Shown here in pieces: positions 8,121 through 17,170 of a stretch of DNA of 42,831 nucleotides; the first letter of the stretch is position 1; each line of letters opens with the position of its first letter. The position numbers were made by a program, and so were the translations under genes. The notes beneath the pieces are model-generated. The model ran no database searches. It was not told where the DNA came from and worked only from the letters and a program-made list of their open reading frames with translations. This DNA comes from Desulfobulbaceae bacterium BRH_c16a. Its GTDB lineage: Bacteria > Desulfobacterota > Desulfobulbia > Desulfobulbales > Desulfocapsaceae. The stretch is from positions 1 to 42,831 of the forward strand of contig LADS01000010.1 of NCBI GenBank assembly GCA_000961725.1. Direction: 5' to 3'.

Positions 8121-9020
8121 TCAACCTGCTTTAATTGTGTCATAAGACGGGCAGGAGACGGCAGAGATTTTGGATTTTGTGCTCCAATCCTGGCGGAGGG
8201 TGAGGATATTGTCGAAGACCTCTCTGAAATCCTCCTTTGCAATATTGAAGGCAGTTGCCGTATCTTCAATTAACTCGAGTTCTTTCGGAGAGGGCTGTCT
8301 GCTGTGGCAGAGTATGGCAACCTGCTCTGCAAAATGCAGCAGTTCGGCTACCTTCCTGGTGGTCGACTCACCCAGCTCGTCAGAGCCAAGATCCTCGTGA
8401 AAACCGGCCGCCAGAGCAAAGTGGGCCGGAAGTCCCCAGTCCAGGAAAAGTTCAACCGTTAATTCCGAACTGTCCAGGCCGAATGCTTCTTTTTCCAGTT
8501 GTCTCAGTTCAAAGGATCCAAGCTGGCGGTCGACAATGTCCGAATATTCTTTAGGGAAGAGCGTGGCAAAAGCCAATTCTCCCATGTGCGCGAGCAGACC
8601 GCAGATGAACAACTCCTCGGGGTTGAAGGTTTTTACGTAACCTGCAATGGATTTTGCCGCCAACGCCATTGTAAGAGACTTTGACCAGAATTCCGGGTAG
8701 TTGAAGCTCTGGCATTTGCCTTCCTTGTTGTGCGAAATCAATGAAAATCCCAAGGCGAGATTGACTACGGTTCTAATACCGAGTTTCACTGTAGCTTTTT
8801 GAACCGAGGCCACCTGTATTCCTGTGGACATGAAAGCCGAATTCGCGTATTTGATGAGCTCCGCAGATAATGCGGGATCCGTTTGAATTCTCTCGGAAAT
8901 CTCGTTGAGTGAAACCGATTCGCTTTGGCATAAACGCATGACATCCAAGGCCGTTCTGGAGGGTGTCGGGAGTCTGTTTGTTTCGAGGAGCTGGAGGAAT
9001 ATGTCTCGTCTGTCTGTCAT
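8121..9020 (-). CDS. HDOD domain signalling protein
   Basis: 299 residues when started at MTDRRDIFLQLLE, the first methionine next to the conserved domain; 41 upstream in-frame residues look non-coding. The HDOD domain covers about residues 10-215 (LPTPSRTALDVMRLCQ, DPALSAELIKYANSAFM, LGIRTVVNLALGFSLI, LFICGLLAHMGELAF). HDOD domains lack HD-GYP catalytic metal ligands and act as signalling scaffolds. The C-terminal 80 residues are helical. It is co-oriented with the cyclic-nucleotide-binding regulator just downstream, so the pair is likely one transcription unit. Confidence 0.85.
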   Translation of the reverse strand: MTDRRDIFLQLLETNRLPTPSRTALDVMRLCQSESVSLNEISERIQTDPALSAELIKYANSAFMSTGIQVASVQKATVKLGIRTVVNLALGFSLISHNKEGKCQSFNYPEFWSKSLTMALAAKSIAGYVKTFNPEELFICGLLAHMGELAFATLFPKEYSDIVDRQLGSFELRQLEKEAFGLDSSELTVELFLDWGLPAHFALAAGFHEDLGSDELGESTTRKVAELLHFAEQVAILCHSRQPSPKELELIEDTATAFNIAKEDFREVFDNILTLRQDWSTKSKISAVSCPSYDTIKAG

Positions 9021-9503
9021 CTGAGGACCTGGTTCTTGGTTGTTAGTACCTTGTGGGGTGTAATGGCACAATACGTGATGAAATCGCAAAAAGCCTCTCG
9101 CTTGACCTGTATCTTTCCGGCCGATCCGTATTTCCGAGTTCAATAGTGAAACCCTGAAAAGACAGGATGAATAATTTTATAGCAACAGACTTGGAAAAAC
9201 AAGCAGTGGGCTAATTTTGTTGGCGGATTGATATATTCACAGAGGAGAGGTCATGAAGCTGGGCGGGGTTCTGGCTGTAAATTGATTTTTCGATGCTCGA
9301 ATCAAGATGATAGGAAATGGCCTTTCGGAATGGCATAAAAGCTGCGAAGCGTCGGAATATGATTATGCCGAACAATTCGCAGATCCCCGAAAATTGAAAC
9401 CGATTGATTCGTGAAAGATCGGTCTCAACCTCGTGATCTCAAGCCAGCCGGTAAATGCTTTGACGCCTGTAAGAGAAAGAGCTTGTAAAAGGTCACTCAA
9501 GGA
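9021..9503. other. Intergenic region between ihfA-like and HDOD genes
   Basis: Nearly 500 bases with no recognisable gene. It should hold the promoter of the HDOD operon and the end of the ihfA-like transcript. A sigma-54-like TGGCATAAAAGCTGC at 9339 on the plus strand points at no gene. CCGAT/ATCGG near 9400-9420 is a weak hairpin. Nothing else was seen. Confidence 0.3.
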
Positions 9504-9791
9504 TCAACTTGCATTAACTCTTTCTCGTAATTTTCCGGATGGCTTAAAGGTAACAACTCTTCTGGCTTCCAGAGTGAGATCGGCGCCGGTCTTTGGATTT
9601 CTTCCCCTGCGCGGGTTTTTGTTTCTGATATTAAATTTGCCGAATCCGCTCAACATCAGATCCGATCCATTTATCAGGGCGTCTTTAGACAGTCGAAGAA
9701 TTGCCTCAACGGCTTCAGTAGCCTGTGCTTTCGTCAGGTTTTCATGGGTGGCGTATACCTGCTCGACAATTGCTGCCTTGGTAAGGGTCAT
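9504..9791 (-). CDS. ihfA: Integration host factor alpha-like DNA-bending protein
   Basis: 95 residues, the normal length for the HU/IHF family. The opening MTLTKAAIVEQVY, the core LSGFGKFNIRNKNPRRGRNP and the beta-arm tip NPKTG with its DNA-intercalating proline are all present, followed by RRVVTFKPSGKLRERV. The ARRVVTF...LRERV ending resembles IHF-alpha more than HU. It should bend DNA in transcription, recombination and nucleoid structure. AGGAGG precedes the ATG. It is a stand-alone gene here; in many bacteria ihfA follows pheT, which is not the case in this window, so a paralogue designation is possible. Confidence 0.85.
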   Translation of the reverse strand: MTLTKAAIVEQVYATHENLTKAQATEAVEAILRLSKDALINGSDLMLSGFGKFNIRNKNPRRGRNPKTGADLTLEARRVVTFKPSGKLRERVNAS

Positions 9792-10099
9792 GCTTTCCTC
9801 CTGGTTTTTCTGGAATTATACTATGTTACCTTGAGAGATCATATTCGGAAAAAATAAAATGTCAATACAGGCACTTGTGCATATGTTATTTTTTTTGATA
9901 AATAAAGGGGCAAATCGAGAATTTCAGCGATTTTTAACAGGATTGTCCCTCGCCAGGGTTTTGAAAACTCCGAACTGATTGGTGAAGACATGAATCGGCA
10001 TTTCCGACAATTCAGGATGAAAGCCGGAACCGAGAGTTGCTGTGAGTTTTGTTCTCCGTGCTTTTATAGGCAGGAGACCGAGTGCTTTTAACGGAAAAT
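9792..10099. other. Intergenic region between ihfA-like and PNPOx-like genes
   Basis: About 300 bases. A 67-codon minus-strand frame (9924-10127) overlaps the end of the PNPOx-like gene and ends in NPVKNR; it has no family match and no strong ribosome site, so it is not called. The AT-rich part at 9840-9900 should contain the ihfA-like promoter. Confidence 0.3.
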
Positions 10100-10537
10100 C
10101 TACCTGAGTGACGGTTGTTTTGTCCAAATTTCAGGTGCATAGGGGCCTGGAGTGCAATATTCTATTCGATACGGTTCGATAATAATAACAACATATCTCG
10201 GGTCGTCGGGTCCATCAAAGATTGGCTCGAGCATATCGTTCCAGAATCGGTGACGCTCCTCGTGGTTTTCAGTTACCCGAGCTTGCCCCTGAATCTGCAG
10301 GTAAGGGCGTATTTCCAACAGGCTGTTAACGCCGCAGGTCAGATGGACATTCGGATTATTCCGTATTTGTTTTACCTTGCGCGAATCGGCAAGGGTCGCA
10401 CATCGTATGACAAAGTTCGCATCCCCAACTGCTGCCACATACCGAACCCAGGGGTTGTTCTTCTCCGTTACTGTTGCTAAAGCCGCGAGTTGTGGTTTGT
10501 GAATGATATCAAGAATGCGTTGTTGCAGGTCTGACAT
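10100..10537 (-). CDS. Pyridoxamine 5'-phosphate oxidase-like flavin-binding protein
   Basis: 145 residues with the split-barrel PNPOx fold: RILDIIHKPQLAALATVTEK at the N-terminus, ATLADSRKVKQIRNNPNVHL as the nucleotide-binding strand-helix, and IIIEPYRIEYCTPG near the end. The length and the motif SRKVKQIRNNPNV fit the general-stress-protein-26 subgroup rather than true PdxH. A flavin- or haem-binding protective role is likely, but the substrate is unknown. AAAGGAG lies upstream. It is divergent from the Bax-inhibitor-like gene across about 240 bases. Confidence 0.85.
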   Translation of the reverse strand: MSDLQQRILDIIHKPQLAALATVTEKNNPWVRYVAAVGDANFVIRCATLADSRKVKQIRNNPNVHLTCGVNSLLEIRPYLQIQGQARVTENHEERHRFWNDMLEPIFDGPDDPRYVVIIIEPYRIEYCTPGPYAPEIWTKQPSLR

Positions 10538-10780
10538 GTTGATTTCTCCTTTACAAAAAGGGTCATGATGAAAATCGATTTAACATCATGCCGAAGAGTT
10601 TAAGCATTTTCATCGGCAGGATCGATAAATCATTGTGCCGGGCAAGAATATTTTTTCAGAATACACTTACTGACCGCTTCTATCCGGTTTTTCTTGTCAG
10701 GCGAGATGGAAATGCTTAGTATGGAAGAAACATTTGTCCCGTCGGAAATGAATCGAATGAACAATGAAAGGAGTGAAATC

Positions 10781-11488
10781 ATGTATGAAAATGTAAGGCC
10801 GATCACCATCGCGCAGGCCCAGCAGCAAGCTTCGACTGTGTTTCTTGCCAAGGTTTTTAACCTGATGACCCTTGGTCTGGGTATCACCGGGGTTATCGCT
10901 TTTTTGACTGCCAATACCGGGCTTGCCTCGGTAATTATCGGCAGCCCCTTGTTTATAATCCTGATATTGGCTGAGCTGGGACTCGTTTTCTATCTTTCAG
11001 CCAGGGTCGATAAGATCCAGGCGGCAACCGCATGGGGCCTGTTCATCGGCTATTCGTTGCTTAACGGACTTACCTTATCTGTAATTTTTCTTGCCTATAC
11101 AAACACATCCATTGCCGGAACCTTTTTTATCGCCGCCGGAATGTTTGGTTCGATGGCGGTATATGGCCTGATAACCAAAAGAGACCTCTCAGGGCTGGGG
11201 TCCTTCCTCTTCATGGGACTTGTCGGTATCATCATTGCCTCTATCGTCAATATCTTCCTGAACAATTCCAGTGTGTACTGGGCGATATCCTTCCTCGGGG
11301 TATTGATCTTCACCGGTCTCACCGCCTATGATGTCCAGAGAATCAAAAGAATAGGCGAGGAAGGTATCATGGCTCAAGGCGATGAAGCAATCCGCAAAGG
11401 TGCCGTAATGGGTGCTCTGACTCTGTATCTTGATTTTATTAATCTGTTTCTCATGCTGCTGCGTTTTTTTGGCGGCAGCCGGGACTGA
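10781..11488 (+). CDS. Bax inhibitor-1 / YccA family membrane protein
   Basis: 235 residues starting at MYENVRPITIAQAQQQ, chosen for the AAAGGAGTG ribosome site; the longer frame adds 29 polar residues. Seven hydrophobic segments follow, with the family's conserved C-terminal part FTGLTAYDVQRIKRI and ALTLYLDFINLFLMLLRFFG. The Asp in TAYD and the Asp in YLDF are the di-aspartyl pair that gates the pH-dependent calcium leak in studied homologues. It sits in the inner membrane. A strong hairpin terminator follows. Confidence 0.92.
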   Translation: MYENVRPITIAQAQQQASTVFLAKVFNLMTLGLGITGVIAFLTANTGLASVIIGSPLFIILILAELGLVFYLSARVDKIQAATAWGLFIGYSLLNGLTLSVIFLAYTNTSIAGTFFIAAGMFGSMAVYGLITKRDLSGLGSFLFMGLVGIIIASIVNIFLNNSSVYWAISFLGVLIFTGLTAYDVQRIKRIGEEGIMAQGDEAIRKGAVMGALTLYLDFINLFLMLLRFFGGSRD

Positions 11489-11518
11489 TAACTTAGACTG
11501 CATTGTTCAACAAGCAAT

Positions 11519-11549
11519 AAAGGCATAGTCAGATCATGACTATGCCTTT
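11519..11549 (+). terminator. Hairpin terminator after the Bax-inhibitor gene
   Basis: Perfect 12-bp inverted repeat AAAGGCATAGTC / GACTATGCCTTT with a 7-base loop, 31 bases after the stop codon and before the cfa-like gene. The T-run is short (CCTTTCGTGTTTG). Confidence 0.7.
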
Positions 11550-11575
11550 CGTGTTTGTATATCGGAGGGGGAGTT

Positions 11576-12706
11576 ATGTCAAAAAATAAGAGGAGTAATC
11601 GGGAAAAAGAGATCATAGAAAAATTGTTGGGATCGGCAGGCATAACCATTAACGGAACCAATCCCTGGGATATCAAGGTGAACGACGAACGGGTTTATCC
11701 GGCACTTTTGCATGAAGGGTCACTCGGACTGGGGGAGTCCTATATGGCGGGTTGGTGGGATTGTGAGCAGGTGGATCAGTTGATCACACGGCTTATCAGG
11801 GCGGATCTTGAGAGTCACGTCAAGAAATGCATGAAATTCGAGATCCGCATGCTCCTCAGCAGATTTATAAATTTCCAGAATCGCAGGAGGGCGCTCGAGG
11901 TCGGCAAGGTGCATTACGATATCGACCCGGATCTTTACAAAGTCATGCTGGATTCGGAAATGAACTATTCCTGCGCCTACTGGAAAGATGCCAGGACTCT
12001 TGATGAGGCGCAAAGAGCAAAACTTGAATTGTCATGCCGGAAGTTAAAGCTGGAACCGGGCATGAGGGTTTTGGATATTGGATGCGGTTTCGGTGCCTTT
12101 GCCAAATATGCGGCAAAATATCACAAGGTACATGTCGTCGGTATTACCATCTCCGAGCAACAGGCCCTCTGGGCGCGAAAAAACTGCAGGAAGTATCCGG
12201 TGGAAATCCGTTTTCAGGATTACCGGGATGTGTCCGAGCATTTCGACCGTATCGTCTCCATCGGAATGTTCGAGCATGTAGGGAAAACGAACTATAAGGG
12301 CTTCATGGCAACGGTTTTCAGGAATCTTGTCGATGACGGGCTTTTTCTGCTTCATACGATCGGCACCACCAGCGCAAAAGGAGTCGACCCATGGGTGAAC
12401 AAGTACATCTTCCCCAACTCGGCCCTGCCGACGGCTAAAGAAATTCCAAATTCCTGCATCGGAAATTTTGTGATAGAAGACTGGCACAACCTTGGTGGCG
12501 ATTATGTTAAAACACTCAGAGCCTGGTATAAAAATTTTATCCGGCACTGGAATTCACTGAAAAAGAATCATGACGAACGATTTTTCCGGATGTGGACCTA
12601 CTATCTCTCCGTTTTCATGGGAGGATTCCAGGCCAGACATCTTCAAATCTGGCAGGTGATATTGTCCAAAAAGTACCTGAAAAAGGAGTATGTTCCTGTC
12701 AGGTAA
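11576..12706 (+). CDS. cfa: Cyclopropane-fatty-acyl-phospholipid synthase
   Basis: 376 residues from MSKNKRSNREKE, which has GGAGGGGGAG upstream. The SAM-binding motif VLDIGCGFGAFAKYAAKYH lies near residue 166, preceded by the family block VHYDIDPDLYKVMLD and YSCAYWKDARTLDEAQ. Later signatures are SIGMFEHVGKTNYKGF and the C-terminal RMWTYYLSVFMGGFQARHLQ. It methylates unsaturated acyl chains of membrane phospholipids using S-adenosylmethionine, usually in stationary phase or under acid/solvent stress. The length matches E. coli Cfa. It is flanked by a terminator and a convergent gene, so it is a single-gene unit. Confidence 0.95.
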   Translation: MSKNKRSNREKEIIEKLLGSAGITINGTNPWDIKVNDERVYPALLHEGSLGLGESYMAGWWDCEQVDQLITRLIRADLESHVKKCMKFEIRMLLSRFINFQNRRRALEVGKVHYDIDPDLYKVMLDSEMNYSCAYWKDARTLDEAQRAKLELSCRKLKLEPGMRVLDIGCGFGAFAKYAAKYHKVHVVGITISEQQALWARKNCRKYPVEIRFQDYRDVSEHFDRIVSIGMFEHVGKTNYKGFMATVFRNLVDDGLFLLHTIGTTSAKGVDPWVNKYIFPNSALPTAKEIPNSCIGNFVIEDWHNLGGDYVKTLRAWYKNFIRHWNSLKKNHDERFFRMWTYYLSVFMGGFQARHLQIWQVILSKKYLKKEYVPVR

Positions 12707-12738
12707 AATATTCAGTGTTGCTGCAGGGTTTGCGTAAC

Positions 12739-13890
12739 CTATTGCAGGAAAAGCTCTACGGACTTTTGACCGTGAGCGGGGCAAAATTCAATGATTTCCG
12801 TTCCGGTATGACTCTGTCGTGAGGAGTGTATCCGTCCTCCCCGGCACTGCCAGGCTCGATTTGCCGGTTTCTTGACCTTGAGCACAATGGTGCCGGTGAA
12901 TTCAGGCACCAGGGTGAGAACTCCCAGGTTGATGTTGATTTTCTCCTCATTTGCCGAGAGCTCGGTCAGATAAAAAGCCGCAGCCTGACTCCAGCAGGAG
13001 GCGATATCTTCGGCCAGGATGTATTCTATGCTGTCCGTCAGATTTATCAGCATTTCCGCCCAGGTATCAACGACTTCATAATTTTTTTCGGGATCGGGAT
13101 GTAAGAGGTTGCCCCAGTGCAGCGGCAGGATGGGATTGCCGAAATCCCAGGCAGGCCGGGCCGCCGCCTCATGCCAGGGCACCGGCGAGAGGCCGCGCTC
13201 CAGGAGGCCGACGCCGCATTCCCAGGTAATTTTTTCATGCTGCGGCGGCGAAAATATATGCGCCCGGGAAAAACAGGTAACCACATATTTGATGCCGAAC
13301 TCAGCGAGTATTGCCTGGATTGAGTGTTTCCCGTTGCCGAAACTGTGATTCAGGGCCGGGGGGCAGAAGATACGGGGGAAGGCTGGAAGATTGTTTTGCC
13401 CAAGGAGCTCGGCAAAGGCCTCAAGGTGGCTTCTGATGATACCTTGCGGCCGCATTCTGCCGCCGTCGTCATGGAATTCGGAGCGCTCCATCCGCCCGTT
13501 CCGCCAGAATTCGTGGCAGAGACCGTGGCAGGCGATCTCGAGCACGTCCTGATGGGCTCGCAGGTATTCACTCGCCTCGTCAAGCCATGGACCTTGATTG
13601 AGCCGGTTGTCCCAGGAAGATCCCATCCAGGTGGCCCCGGCAATCGTTTTCAGCAAGTTGCGGCGATCCCATTCGCCGAGCACCATCCCCAGAGCAATCC
13701 TCATCTTCAGTCGCTCGGCAAGCCGAACAAGCGCCCGATAATCGTTTAAACAATGGCGTCTGGGAAACCCGTTGCGAAAAGGTTCATTCTTTGCTGAGCC
13801 GTCAACTCCCTGCCACCAGCCGACATCCTCGACCACGAGAAAGATCGGCATGGGGATGGAGACTGTCAGGTCCTTTGTTGATATCTGCAT
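12739..13890 (-). CDS. Polysaccharide-deacetylase-like (GH/deacetylase superfamily) protein
   Basis: 383 residues with AAGGAG upstream. The first 250 residues look like the beta/alpha barrel of the glycoside hydrolase/deacetylase superfamily: PIFLVVEDVGWW near the start supplies an acidic pair, EIACHGLCHEFWR contains an HxxxH motif that could bind metal, and FCPPALNHSFGNG and VVTCFSRAHIFSPP follow. The C-terminal 100 residues form a beta-rich accessory part. The substrate is unknown, and the canonical NodB motifs are not all present. It ends the minus-strand unit after the FemAB-like gene, 28 bases downstream of it, suggesting a joint role in an exopolysaccharide or cell-wall polymer. Confidence 0.65.
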   Translation of the reverse strand: MQISTKDLTVSIPMPIFLVVEDVGWWQGVDGSAKNEPFRNGFPRRHCLNDYRALVRLAERLKMRIALGMVLGEWDRRNLLKTIAGATWMGSSWDNRLNQGPWLDEASEYLRAHQDVLEIACHGLCHEFWRNGRMERSEFHDDGGRMRPQGIIRSHLEAFAELLGQNNLPAFPRIFCPPALNHSFGNGKHSIQAILAEFGIKYVVTCFSRAHIFSPPQHEKITWECGVGLLERGLSPVPWHEAAARPAWDFGNPILPLHWGNLLHPDPEKNYEVVDTWAEMLINLTDSIEYILAEDIASCWSQAAAFYLTELSANEEKININLGVLTLVPEFTGTIVLKVKKPANRAWQCRGGRIHSSRQSHTGTEIIEFCPAHGQKSVELFLQ

Positions 13891-13918
13891 GAAATCTCCT
13901 TTGACAATCTTCCAGGCA

Positions 13919-14974
13919 CTAAAGGCTTATCCAGCGCCTGACGGCCGGACCTTGCCGGCGGGATGTCTCCAGATCGAGCGTCTTCCATTCCTCATCGACA
14001 AGCGATTCCGCCAAGGGATTCCAGGAAAAGGGTCTTCTGGAGAAGACATGCCAGATAAGCGGCTGCATCGTTGCGCCCCACCGGCACTTGAAGCGACAGG
14101 TGGCTGCATCCGGTGAAGACCGGCCAAAATCGAACCAGCGGCAGCCGCTGCTCACGGCAAATTCCAGCATGGCCCAGTACAGCAACATGTTCGGGCATTG
14201 AGGCCGGTAGCGACGCAGGGAAGAGGCCCAGGGATTATAAAGTGTATCGTTGTGCCGGAAGACCATGGCGGCGGCAACCGGCAGGGTTTCGAGATATACC
14301 GCAACAATCCACGCCTTAAGCAAATTCCGGTCCAGCAGAGATTTGAAAAGCTCGGGCGGATGGACGGGTGAGCCGAGGTCCCGCATATTCTCTGAAAAGA
14401 CCGCATAGAAATCATCAAGCAATTCGGTTCCACCGGTTTTCACAGTACAGCCGCTTTTTCGCGCCTTTCGCACCTGATTGCGGACCTTGCCCGGAAGGAG
14501 GGACCAGAGCTCGTCGGGAGATGTGGGCAGGGAGCGTAAAAGGCCGGTCTTGAAGCTATGGGCAGTATGATTCCAGTGGTCGGCATAATCAGAAGCAGGG
14601 AATTGGAAACATGATCCGCCAGCCTGCCGCAATTCGACATGGACAGCGCCCTGCTCCGTTGCAAGGTTCAGGGCGGCGGCAAGCAGCCGGCTGCCTGTTG
14701 CCGGGTCGTCGGCGACGGTGCCGGCACCATCGCTGTAGGGCAGGGAGATGAGGCGGACGTCCCGGTCCGGTGCGGCAAAGAGCATGAGGGGCAGGATGCC
14801 GGTAATGTTTTTCTGAGCCGTTTCGCGTACGGCCGCCAACCGGAAGATGGGGATCCGGCAGGCAGCGGCAAGGCTCTCTCCCCAGGTAAAGCAATGGGAA
14901 AAGATCGCGTCGCATTTACCGGCTACATACTTATCCCAGGCTGGTTGCCCAGGGGTGTCGAGGATCTCAATCAT
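13919..14974 (-). CDS. FemAB-like GNAT acyltransferase
   Basis: 351 residues with the double-GNAT layout of FemAB/BacA-type proteins: FSHCFTWGESLAAACRI at the N-terminus, LPYSDGAGTVADDPATG, LPGKVRNQVRKARKSGC (the usual basic helix) and the second GNAT core VAAAMVFRHNDTLYNPWASSLRR with WFDFGRSSPDAATCRFK at the end. The last motif (FDFGRS..G/A..FK..WG) is typical of the group found near exopolysaccharide/PEP-CTERM loci. It probably transfers an aminoacyl or acyl group to a cell-surface polymer. It is co-directional with the deacetylase-like gene and divergent from the PP2C-like gene. Confidence 0.8.
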   Translation of the reverse strand: MIEILDTPGQPAWDKYVAGKCDAIFSHCFTWGESLAAACRIPIFRLAAVRETAQKNITGILPLMLFAAPDRDVRLISLPYSDGAGTVADDPATGSRLLAAALNLATEQGAVHVELRQAGGSCFQFPASDYADHWNHTAHSFKTGLLRSLPTSPDELWSLLPGKVRNQVRKARKSGCTVKTGGTELLDDFYAVFSENMRDLGSPVHPPELFKSLLDRNLLKAWIVAVYLETLPVAAAMVFRHNDTLYNPWASSLRRYRPQCPNMLLYWAMLEFAVSSGCRWFDFGRSSPDAATCRFKCRWGATMQPLIWHVFSRRPFSWNPLAESLVDEEWKTLDLETSRRQGPAVRRWISL

Positions 14975-15068
14975 TTTGTCCGGTGATATAGAAAATGTCG
15001 ATTATGGATCGATGTATCATAGGAACAAGCAATTTGTAATATCCTGGACTGTTATTATACTGGGGATC

Positions 15069-15959
15069 ATGTATCTATCAACCGAACAATTTGCCGTTTC
15101 CCGTCCCCATCGATCCATTCCTTCGTATCAGGTGGAAACCCTGCTGGAACAAGGCAGTGGTGACCTCAATGAGGACGTTCTGCTCGAGGCAGACGATCTT
15201 TTTGGTGTCTTTGACGGGGCTACCAGCCTTGACCGGCGAAGATTTCATGGAAACCTTACCGGCGGATTGCTTGCTGCCCGAACGGCGGCAGAGACTTTCC
15301 GGGAAAAACGTGGCGGACTGCTCCAGCTTGCCGGTGAGGCGAATCGTGGTATCCGCAACGCCCTGCTGGCACAGAAGGTGGCGATGCGGCACCGGTTCTG
15401 GTCGACCAGTCTTGCGGTAATTCGTCTGGGCGATGGTCGAATGGAGTACTGTCAGACGGGCGATGCCCAGATTGTGCTTATCATGAATGACGGCAGCTAT
15501 CGAATTGTCACGCCGGATGTCGATATCGACCGGGAAACCCTGCAGTTGTGGCGGAAATCCACAGCTCCACCGGAAGCTGCCATCCACGATGTTCTGGCGA
15601 AACAGATCCAGAAAGTCCGAATGCAGATGAACATCAGCTACGGGGTGTTGAACGGAGAGCCTGCAGCCATGGACTTTCTCTGCCACGGTTATCGGGATCT
15701 CACCGGAGTCAGCGATATCCTGCTGTTCACCGACGGACTGTTTCTGCCCCGGGAAAATCCCCTGAAAGAAAACGACTGGTGTACCTTCGCCGATATCTAT
15801 CGCGAAGGCGGTCTCCAGGCTGTGCGCGATCACGTGCGAGGGCTGCAGGAAAATGACCCTGCCTGTCGAATATATCCCCGCTTCAAGCAGCATGACGACA
15901 TAGCCGCCGTGGCCATCAGGCTGAACAAGGCTTCTCACATCAACATCGCTTTTTCGTAA
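15069..15959 (+). CDS. PP2C-like serine/threonine phosphatase
   Basis: 296 residues from MYLSTEQFAVSRPH; ATGs further upstream overlap the divergent FemAB gene's promoter region. Motifs: NEDVLLEADDLFGVFDGAT (the ED...DG pair that binds the metal ions in PP2C), STSLAVIRLGDGRMEYCQTGDAQ (the GD motif), ILLFTDGLFLP (the S/T-DG motif) and KQHDDIAAVAIRL (the C-terminal DD). All metal-binding acidic positions of the PPM fold therefore seem present. It likely dephosphorylates a protein partner. The last 25 bases overlap, tail to tail, the end of the GT4 gene. Confidence 0.8.
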   Translation: MYLSTEQFAVSRPHRSIPSYQVETLLEQGSGDLNEDVLLEADDLFGVFDGATSLDRRRFHGNLTGGLLAARTAAETFREKRGGLLQLAGEANRGIRNALLAQKVAMRHRFWSTSLAVIRLGDGRMEYCQTGDAQIVLIMNDGSYRIVTPDVDIDRETLQLWRKSTAPPEAAIHDVLAKQIQKVRMQMNISYGVLNGEPAAMDFLCHGYRDLTGVSDILLFTDGLFLPRENPLKENDWCTFADIYREGGLQAVRDHVRGLQENDPACRIYPRFKQHDDIAAVAIRLNKASHINIAFS

Positions 15960-17158
15960 CAGCAAAAAATTCTTGTAAAAACAGCCTGCCAGCTTGAGAA
16001 CGAGGTTACTCTGGAGATCTCCTCAGCCGAAGGCGAGGGGGTGCAGCGAACCCGGTCAGCCATGCCGGTAATGGCTGTGGCCAGCTGTGTCTGAAGAGTA
16101 TGCCAATCCTTTATATCAGGCCGGTCGATTGCCGTCATTTCCGGTAACCTGATAAAGGTGGCCAAGTCGCTCCCCGCTTCCGCCAGCAGCTCCCGGCAGC
16201 CCGGCAGATCGGTGGTGACAAGGCGACAGCCGGAGGCGAGCGCCTCGAGCAGCACCAGCGGCAATCCTTCGTAGAAGGAGGGCAGGATAAAGATATGGCA
16301 GCGTCTCATCAATTCGGCCAGCTCCCGCTGACTCATCCCGCCATGGACAGTTACCGTGGCACCGCCCCGTTCGGCGAGTTCCAGACAGGTCGCTGCTTCC
16401 TCGCCGGAGCCTGAGCCGGCCAGATGCAGATGGATGTCTTGATCGCAAAGGGCGACGAAGGTGCGCAACAGCCAGTCAACACCTTTGGCAAAGCTCAGCT
16501 TGCCCGCATATAACAGGTGGACCGGCGGCGGAATTTTTTTATTGCTGTACTTGAACAGTTCGTCATCATAGCCGCCGCCGACGAGATCAATGCGACCGGC
16601 AGGTATATCGTAAAGCTTGCTGATCTTCCCGGCCTGATCGTGGCTGAGGGCCAGGACTCGATCGATCTTGCGGCGCTCGGGCAGTACCCTTTCCCCGAGA
16701 TGCGGGCATTGCTGCAATTGGCGCAGATCGGTTGAGTGACAGGAGGTTGCCATGGGGATATCGGGCAGAGCCCGGCGAGCAATCGAACTTGTCAGCCAGA
16801 GATGGTGGCTGTGGATGATGTCGGGGGAGAACTCCCTGGCGGCGCTCACGATCATTTCGGCAAAGACTTGGTCGTAGGCGGCGAGCTGATCAGGCGTAAG
16901 GTCGCAAAAGCGCGTGCTCGGGTAGGGCATGACATCGCTCATCCCCGGAATGGCAAAGCTCAAATGCTCGCCGCCAAAACTCACGAAGCGGCAGGCGTCC
17001 GGGTTGATTCCGTCAAGCGAGGGGAATTGGTGGCCCGATATTCCGGCAACCAGAAAATTTTGGTGACCGGTAGCCGCCGCCTGACGGATGACGTTCTGCA
17101 GATAGAAACCGCTGCCGGTGCTCTCCGGATGTTGACTGAGGAGATGGAGGATTTTCAT
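15935..17158 (-). CDS. Glycosyltransferase family 4
   Basis: 407 residues with the GT-B fold. The N-terminal domain opens MKILHLLSQHPESTGSGFYL with a Gly loop for acceptor binding and contains DIIHSHHLWLTS. The C-terminal domain carries HLLYAGKLSFAKGVDWLL, IHLHLAGSGSGEE, the donor-binding FILPSFYEGLPLVLLEALAS (EX7E motif) and VTTDLPGCRELL. It should transfer a sugar from a nucleotide-sugar donor to a lipid-linked or surface glycan. It starts 12 bases after the stop of the methyltransferase gene, with no strong ribosome site, so it may be the last gene of the selD transcript although its role looks unrelated. Confidence 0.9.
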   Translation of the reverse strand: MKILHLLSQHPESTGSGFYLQNVIRQAAATGHQNFLVAGISGHQFPSLDGINPDACRFVSFGGEHLSFAIPGMSDVMPYPSTRFCDLTPDQLAAYDQVFAEMIVSAAREFSPDIIHSHHLWLTSSIARRALPDIPMATSCHSTDLRQLQQCPHLGERVLPERRKIDRVLALSHDQAGKISKLYDIPAGRIDLVGGGYDDELFKYSNKKIPPPVHLLYAGKLSFAKGVDWLLRTFVALCDQDIHLHLAGSGSGEEAATCLELAERGGATVTVHGGMSQRELAELMRRCHIFILPSFYEGLPLVLLEALASGCRLVTTDLPGCRELLAEAGSDLATFIRLPEMTAIDRPDIKDWHTLQTQLATAITGMADRVRCTPSPSAEEISRVTSFSSWQAVFTRIFCCYEKAMLM

Positions 17159-17170
17159 GGCAATCGTTGT

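Noticed and set aside
9339..9353. Sigma-54-like promoter TGGCATAAAAGCTGC on the plus strand
   Set aside because: The GG/GC spacing fits, but no plus-strand gene follows; the next genes in that direction are on the minus strand.
9924..10127. 67-codon minus-strand frame after the PNPOx gene
   Set aside because: It starts inside the PNPOx coding sequence, has no recognised motif and no ribosome site of its own.
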